DNA of 9,393 nucleotides from Akkermansia muciniphila. Lineage in GTDB: Bacteria; Verrucomicrobiota; Verrucomicrobiia; Verrucomicrobiales; V1-33. Every line of letters starts with the position of its first letter. The first letter of the stretch is position 1. The stretch lies in NCBI GenBank assembly GCA_943331195.2, contig CALQKQ020000111.1, positions 1-9,393 of the forward strand, given 5' to 3'. This document shows positions 5,567-9,393 of this stretch, piece by piece. Made by a program: the position numbers and the translations under genes. Below the pieces are notes generated by a model. The model was not told the DNA's origin. It searched no databases and worked only from the letters and a program-made list of their open reading frames with translations.

Positions 5567-7290
5567 GGGCGATCTGGGGCGGGCTCCTCGGGGAGAAGGG
5601 GGGGGGCCGGGTCTGGGCCGGGAAGGAGTGCGGGGTTGGGATCGAGGTCGGAGGGCAGGGGCGCTTCGGTGGAGGGAAGTGGGGGGAGGAGGCGTCCTTT
5701 GGCGAGGGCGAGGGTGGCGCGGGCGCGGGCGAAGCCGGCGGGGATGGCGGGGAGATAGGCGGCGGCGGCGGCTTCGTCGGTGACGGCGCGATTGCGGATG
5801 CGGTCGAGGGGTTCGCCGCGGTTGGGAGGGTCAGCGGGGTCGTAGCCGATGGCGTCTTCGGCGGCGGTGGTGGCGATGGCGTCGAGGAGGAGGAGGCGCG
5901 GGGAGAGCGGGTCGGAGGGGGCGATGGGCGCGGTGGCGGGCGGCGGTGGGGGAAGGAGGCTGAGGGCGGCGGGCCAATCGCCGAGGCGGGTGAGGAAGTC
6001 GGCGAATTCTTGGGTGAGGGCGGGGGCGAGGGGGACTTTGGGGGCGAGTTCGAGGGCTTCGGCGGCGAGGTCGGCGGCGGTTTTGATTTCGCCGGTATTG
6101 AAGGCGTGGCGGAGGATGAGGATGAGGAGGGGGAGGCGCTGATCTGGGGCGACGATGGTGCGGGCGGCGTCGCGGGCTTCGGTGAGGGCCTGTTTGGACT
6201 CGGCGAAGAGGAGGGCGTCGGGGAGGGTTTCGGCGAGTTCGGCGAGGAGGGTGGCGCGCTGAACGGGGTCGGGGAGGGATTGGGCGGCGAGGAGGGCGGT
6301 GTGGAGGGGGATGGCGGCGGCCTCGGGGCCGGAGGTGCGGCGGTGGGCGTCGGCGATGAGGAGGAGGAGGTGGATTTGGTCGGGGCCGGGGGAGGCGGCT
6401 TGGAGTTCTTGCTGGAGTTCGGCGAGGATGGTAGCGGCTTCGCGGAGGGGGAGGTTGGATTGGAGGGATTCCAGTTCGATTTGGCGGCGCAAGGTGGGGG
6501 AGGTGACTTGGGCGGCGACGGCGGCGGAGTCGGCGGCGGCGGAGTCGGCGCGGCCGAAGCAGACGCGGAAGAGGTCGAGCCAGAGTTCGTCTTGGGCGGG
6601 GGCGGGGAGGCGGCGGATGGCGTCGAAGGCTTGTTGGGGGCCGTCGGCGATGGCGAGGTGGACGCGGGTCCAGGCGAGTTCGGGGAGGAGGGCGGCCCCT
6701 TCGGTGGTGGGGAGGGAGGGCAGGGCGGCTTCCTCGGCGGCGAGGAGGGAGCGGGCGGTCTCTTGGTCGTCGGTTTCGGCAAGGCGGCGGGCGAGGCGGG
6801 CGCGGAGCAGGGGGGTGGTGGCTTCGGGGAGCGCGGCGTCGGCGAAGCCGAGCATGGCGATTTGGAGGAGGATATCCTCTTTCATGCGGGCGCGGAGGGC
6901 GAGGTCGCCGATGCGTTCGCACATGGTGAGGGCGTCGCCGAGATGTTTGGGGTCTTGGTTGAGTTGGGCTTGGGCGAGTTGGCGGATGGCGCGGGCTTGG
7001 ACGAGGGGGTCGGCGATGCGGGCGGCGGTTTCGAGGCTTTCTGGGATCATGGCGAGCCTGGCCTGGAGGATGGCGGTCTCCATGAGGTCGAAGTCGATGA
7101 CGAGGCGCTCGGGGGGCTGATGGAGGCCTGGTTCGGCGAGGGCGCGGGCGACGAGTTGGGCGGTGCTGTGGGGTTGCCAGGTTTCGCGGGCGGGGCGGAA
7201 CCACCAGTAGAGGAAGCCGAGGCAGAGGAGCGAGGTGAGGGCGAGTCCGAGCCGGCCTTCGCGTTTTTGGGGAGGGAGGGAGGAGCTCAC
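5563..7290 (-). CDS. membrane-anchored alpha-helical repeat protein of unknown function
   Basis: I do not recognise a named family. The 575-residue product begins with a basic N-terminus (QKREGR), one hydrophobic segment at about 14-31 (LGLALTSLLCLGFLYWWF), then about 500 residues of Ala/Leu/Glu/Arg-rich amphipathic helices that look like a TPR- or Sel1-like solenoid. Phrases such as ARIADPLVQARAIRQLAQAQ and LAETDDQETARSLLAAEE support this. A proline run (LLPPPPPAT, near 430) splits the solenoid, and the last 38 residues are Pro-rich. The simplest topology is a signal anchor with the solenoid outside the cytoplasm. The GTG start overlaps the stop of the FHA-cyclase gene as GTGA, so the two are probably translationally coupled and may act together. 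A competing Pro/Ser-rich frame on this strand and a Gly/Glu-rich frame on the other have implausible composition. The gene is real with good confidence; function is unknown. Confidence 0.8.
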   Translation of the reverse strand: MSSSLPPQKREGRLGLALTSLLCLGFLYWWFRPARETWQPHSTAQLVARALAEPGLHQPPERLVIDFDLMETAILQARLAMIPESLETAARIADPLVQARAIRQLAQAQLNQDPKHLGDALTMCERIGDLALRARMKEDILLQIAMLGFADAALPEATTPLLRARLARRLAETDDQETARSLLAAEEAALPSLPTTEGAALLPELAWTRVHLAIADGPQQAFDAIRRLPAPAQDELWLDLFRVCFGRADSAAADSAAVAAQVTSPTLRRQIELESLQSNLPLREAATILAELQQELQAASPGPDQIHLLLLIADAHRRTSGPEAAAIPLHTALLAAQSLPDPVQRATLLAELAETLPDALLFAESKQALTEARDAARTIVAPDQRLPLLILILRHAFNTGEIKTAADLAAEALELAPKVPLAPALTQEFADFLTRLGDWPAALSLLPPPPPATAPIAPSDPLSPRLLLLDAIATTAAEDAIGYDPADPPNRGEPLDRIRNRAVTDEAAAAAYLPAIPAGFARARATLALAKGRLLPPLPSTEAPLPSDLDPNPALLPGPDPAPPLLPEEPAPDRP

Positions 7291-8201
7291 CGGACGAAGA
7301 GTTCAGGGGCGCTTTCGAGGGCGTAGATGTCGACGGGGTTTTCCTTGCCTTTGAGGGCGTGGGTTCCGAGGGAGCGGACGTGTTTTGAGCCCTCGGGCCA
7401 GCCTTGGAGGAAGTCGGAGGAGACGAGGATGTCGCTGCCGAGTTGACGGGTGAGGGCTTGGATGCGGAAGGTGGTGTTGACGGCGTCGCCGAGCATGGTG
7501 AGGCCGCCTTGGCCGAGTTGGCCCCAGGAGACTTCGCCGAGGTGGAGGGCTACGCCGCTGCTGAATTCGACTCCGTAGCGCTCGAAGGTCCACTTCATTT
7601 CTTCTTGGATGAGGGAGCAGCTTTCGCGGAGGTAGCGGGCGGCGGAGAGGGCCCACTGGCGGGCGTTGGGGCTGACGTCGGTCCAGTAGGCGAGCACGGC
7701 GTCGCCGATGAATTTGTCGATGGCGGCACCGTGCTCGGTGAGCACTTGGTCGCAGTAGGAATACCAGGAGCCGATCACCTGGGCGAGTTCGTCGGGCGGG
7801 AGGATTTCGGAGAGGCGGGTGAAGCCTTTGATGTCGCTGACCAGGATGATCATGGGGACGACCTGCATGTCTTGGGCGTCGCTTTTGGGGCTGCGCTCGG
7901 CTTGGGGCAGTTCGAAGCGGTATTCGAAGTCGCAGATGCGGATGACGTCGCCGGGTTCGAGTTGGCGGGTGGTGGTGACGCGTTCGTTGTTGATGTAGCT
8001 GCCGTTGAAGCTGCCGAGGTCGTAGAACCAGAATTCGTCGTCTTCTTGGCGGCGGATCATGGAGTGGCGGCGGGACACCCGGCTGTCGGGCAAGGCCACG
8101 GTGCTTTCGGGCTTGCGCCCGATGATCGCGGTTTCGGGGAGGATCACTTCGGATCCATCCGCTAAGCTGATTAGTCTTGGGCGTAAATCGTGGTCAGTCA
8201 T
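7287..8201 (-). CDS. FHA domain-class III adenylate cyclase
   Basis: The protein has 304 residues from ATG 8201, with AAGGGGG about 10 bases upstream as a possible ribosome site. The open frame continues to 8306, but the extra 35 residues do not resemble a domain and cover a possible promoter. Residues about 5-97 are an FHA phosphothreonine-binding domain: IIGRK (26-30), SRVSRRH (40-46), DLGSFNGSYIN (61-71). Residues about 113-298 are a class III nucleotide cyclase. D123 (VSDIKGFT) and D167 (KFIGDAVLA) bind the two metal ions, K163 and D239 fit adenine recognition, and N242 and R246 (VNTTFR) are the transition-state pair. All are present, so cAMP formation from ATP is predicted. There is no membrane segment, so it is cytoplasmic. 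Such fusions probably let a Ser/Thr kinase signal steer cyclase activity or location; no kinase lies in the window. The following gene overlaps by GTGA and encodes a membrane-anchored solenoid, a likely functional partner. Confidence 0.92.
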   Translation of the reverse strand: MTDHDLRPRLISLADGSEVILPETAIIGRKPESTVALPDSRVSRRHSMIRRQEDDEFWFYDLGSFNGSYINNERVTTTRQLEPGDVIRICDFEYRFELPQAERSPKSDAQDMQVVPMIILVSDIKGFTRLSEILPPDELAQVIGSWYSYCDQVLTEHGAAIDKFIGDAVLAYWTDVSPNARQWALSAARYLRESCSLIQEEMKWTFERYGVEFSSGVALHLGEVSWGQLGQGGLTMLGDAVNTTFRIQALTRQLGSDILVSSDFLQGWPEGSKHVRSLGTHALKGKENPVDIYALESAPELFVR

Positions 8202-8246
8202 GAAGATTTGCCCCCTTGCTGGGCCCTGGTCCTGTTTTCTCGGCAG

Positions 8247-8275
8247 AGCATAGGGGAAGGCGGGCTGGTTGAGAA
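8247..8275 (-). promoter_or_regulatory. possible sigma-70 promoter for the FHA-cyclase operon
   Basis: On the minus strand TTCTCA (8270-8275) is followed after 17 bases by TATGCT (8247-8252), each four of six to consensus. It lies 46 bases before the chosen ATG at 8201 and inside the longer open frame, which fits the shorter start. The 252-base divergent gap (8202-8453) shows no other clear element. Confidence 0.3.
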
Positions 8276-8453
8276 GAATCTCTTTGGGGAAGTGGAGGCA
8301 ATTCACAAGGGGAAGAATGGGCGGAATGGTGCCGACGGGGGAGCGGATGGCCCTGGGTAGCGTCTTTGGGGCGGAAAATGGGGTGACGGGATGCGCTTGG
8401 GCGGGAGCGAAACAGCTTGCGCTGCGGGGAGGGGGTGGGGCATGTTCTGAGCC

Positions 8454-9119
8454 ATGAAGTGCATTCCCTACCTTTTCCGCCCGGCTCTGCTGATGTTTTT
8501 CGCGCTGGCGGGGGCGCGGTCAGGCCTGGCGGAGGTGCCTGTGGCGGAGGGCTTTGTGCCGCTTTTTGATGGAAAAACGCTGGCTGGCTGGAGCAATCCT
8601 TATGCTTTCGGGCAAGCGGTGGTGGCGGAGGGGGAGATTCGGCTGACGGCGGAGAAGAAGTTTTTTCTGTGCACGGAAAAGGCTTATGCCAATTTTGTGT
8701 TTGAGGGCGAGGTGCACCTGCCGGTGGGCCAGGCCAACAGCGGGTTTATGTTCCGCGCCCAGGTGAAGCCGGGGAATGTCCGCGGCTACCAGGCCGAGGT
8801 GGATGGCGACGTCGGCCGGATGTGGTCGGGCGGCCTTTACGACGAGGGCCTGCGCGGTTGGTTCATCAGTCCGATCAAGGGAGATGCGGCCTCTGAGGCG
8901 GCCTTTGCCAAGCGCGCGGCGGGGGCCTTCCAGCGCGGCGGTTGGAACACTTATCGGATCACCTGCGCGGGGTCGAAAATCAAAATCGAAGTCAATGGGG
9001 TCACCACGACGGAGATTGAGGATGGGCGCGACGCAGCGGGGCCGCTGGCGATTCAGCACCACGGAGAAAAGGGGGCCACCTACCGGTTTCGCAACCTGCG
9101 GATTCGGGAGCTAAAGTAG
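8454..9119 (+). CDS. secreted DUF1080 / 3-keto-disaccharide hydrolase-family protein
   Basis: The protein has 221 residues and a signal peptide (KCIPYLFRPALLMFFALAGA, likely cut after residue 26 at GLA-EV); there is no lipobox. The rest is a single DUF1080 beta-sandwich: GFVPLFDGKTLAGW (33-46), NSGFMFRAQ (95-103), GYQAEVDGD (111-119), GGLYDEG (126-132), WNTYRITCAGSKIKIEVNG (164-182) and GPLAIQHHG (196-204) ending in FRNLRIREL. These match the family block by block. Family members act on 3-keto-glycosides in the periplasm, cleaving sugars after oxidation by a dehydrogenase; others may only bind carbohydrate. The substrate cannot be read from sequence, and no 3-keto-forming dehydrogenase is in the window. 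A GGGGAGGGGG stretch lies too far upstream (about 18 bases) to be a good ribosome site. The family is heavily expanded in Verrucomicrobiota and Planctomycetes. Confidence 0.9.
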   Translation: MKCIPYLFRPALLMFFALAGARSGLAEVPVAEGFVPLFDGKTLAGWSNPYAFGQAVVAEGEIRLTAEKKFFLCTEKAYANFVFEGEVHLPVGQANSGFMFRAQVKPGNVRGYQAEVDGDVGRMWSGGLYDEGLRGWFISPIKGDAASEAAFAKRAAGAFQRGGWNTYRITCAGSKIKIEVNGVTTTEIEDGRDAAGPLAIQHHGEKGATYRFRNLRIRELK

Positions 9120-9191
9120 CGCGGGGCGCGCGGGCAGAGGGGGCGGACTGGTTCGAGCATGGGCGGATGTCTAAACAAAAGGCATGGGGTC

Positions 9192-9220
9192 TTGACGCCA
9201 AAGTGCAGATTGCGTTAAAA
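9192..9220 (+). promoter_or_regulatory. probable sigma-70 promoter for the rightmost gene
   Basis: TTGACG (9192-9197) matches the -35 consensus at five of six positions. After a 17-base spacer comes TTAAAA (9215-9220) as a weak -10. The start of transcription would fall near 9227, about 18 bases before the ATG at 9245. The nearby TTAAATAAT (9235-9243) makes the region AT-rich and could be an alternative -10. No terminator is visible between the DUF1080 gene and this promoter. Confidence 0.45.
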
Positions 9221-9244
9221 CCATTGCCCCTCGCTTAAATAATC

Positions 9245-9393
9245 ATGAAATTTCCCGTTCCCCCCATCGGGTTGCGCCTGTCGGCGTGGCTCTTGTGCTT
9301 GGCCGCGCCGGTTTCTGCCGGGGTGGTTTCTCATCCTTTTGGGGCCGCGCTGCGGCAGGCTGGGGGGAAGCTGTTCGAGACGGTGCCTGCGGC
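9245..9393 (+). CDS. secreted protein of unknown function, N-terminal part only
   Basis: The frame is open from ATG 9245 to the window edge, giving 49 complete codons. It begins MKFPVPPIGLRLSAWLLCLA, and APVSA at residues 21-25 looks like a signal peptidase I site, so the product is exported. The visible mature part (GVVSHPFGAALRQAGGKLFE) is too short to assign to a family. It lies 125 bases after the DUF1080 gene on the same strand and has its own likely promoter. No Shine-Dalgarno sequence is seen before the ATG (AATAATC). The signal peptide and the frame continuing to the edge support a real gene. Confidence 0.7.
   Translation, partial: MKFPVPPIGLRLSAWLLCLAAPVSAGVVSHPFGAALRQAGGKLFETVPA

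Noticed and set aside
5382..6782. Minus-strand 466-residue Pro/Ser-rich frame, with a 438-residue Gly/Glu-rich plus-strand frame over the same gene
   Set aside because: Both overlap the 575-residue helical protein, whose composition, membrane segment and GTGA coupling make it the real frame.
8202..8306. N-terminal extension of the FHA-cyclase by 35 residues
   Set aside because: The extra residues precede the natural FHA start, and ATG 8201 has a better ribosome site. A possible promoter lies inside the extension.

Overview
The window is GC-rich, densely coded DNA. It most resembles a member of the Verrucomicrobiota (or a close relative in the PVC group). This is inferred from the gene content: a secreted DUF1080 (3-keto-disaccharide hydrolase) protein, a REP-associated tyrosine transposase with the cysteine/histidine-containing N-terminus I associate with verrucomicrobial copies, a bacterial TMEM43-like membrane protein, and mostly weak Shine-Dalgarno sequences. 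No rRNA, tRNA, CRISPR array, origin or complete insertion sequence was seen.

Left part (1-3339): the 5' part of a transposase of the REP-associated (Y1/HUH) type runs off the left edge on the minus strand. Upstream of it, on the same strand, is a large gene for a SIR2-like NAD-binding domain joined through a proline/serine-rich linker to seven 35-residue TPR units. It is the best candidate here for an immune or stress effector. A gene-free stretch of about 630 bases follows, between divergent genes. It holds an 8-bp-arm hairpin in an AT-rich island, two short perfect palindromes and a longer inverted repeat.

Middle part (3340-5566): two plus-strand membrane protein genes, a TMEM43/LUMA-family protein and a cation diffusion facilitator (CDF) metal exporter. 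The exporter keeps cytoplasmic metal sites like those of FieF/YiiP, but its transmembrane site has Glu and Asn where YiiP has two Asp.

Right part (5563-9393): a minus-strand pair overlapping by 4 bases (GTGA). The first gene encodes an FHA domain joined to a class III adenylate cyclase with all key catalytic residues. The second encodes a one-pass membrane-anchored alpha-helical protein of unknown function. Its stop codon shares the tetranucleotide CTAG with the stop of the converging CDF gene. Divergent from the cyclase is a secreted single-domain DUF1080 protein, followed by a second secreted protein cut off by the window edge.

From about position 360 onward the plus strand is G-rich in the lines I sampled, whichever strand carries the gene. 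The transposase fragment at the left edge has the opposite bias. No complete multi-gene new system can be demonstrated. The SIR2-TPR gene and the FHA-cyclase/membrane-solenoid pair are the two units most worth following up.
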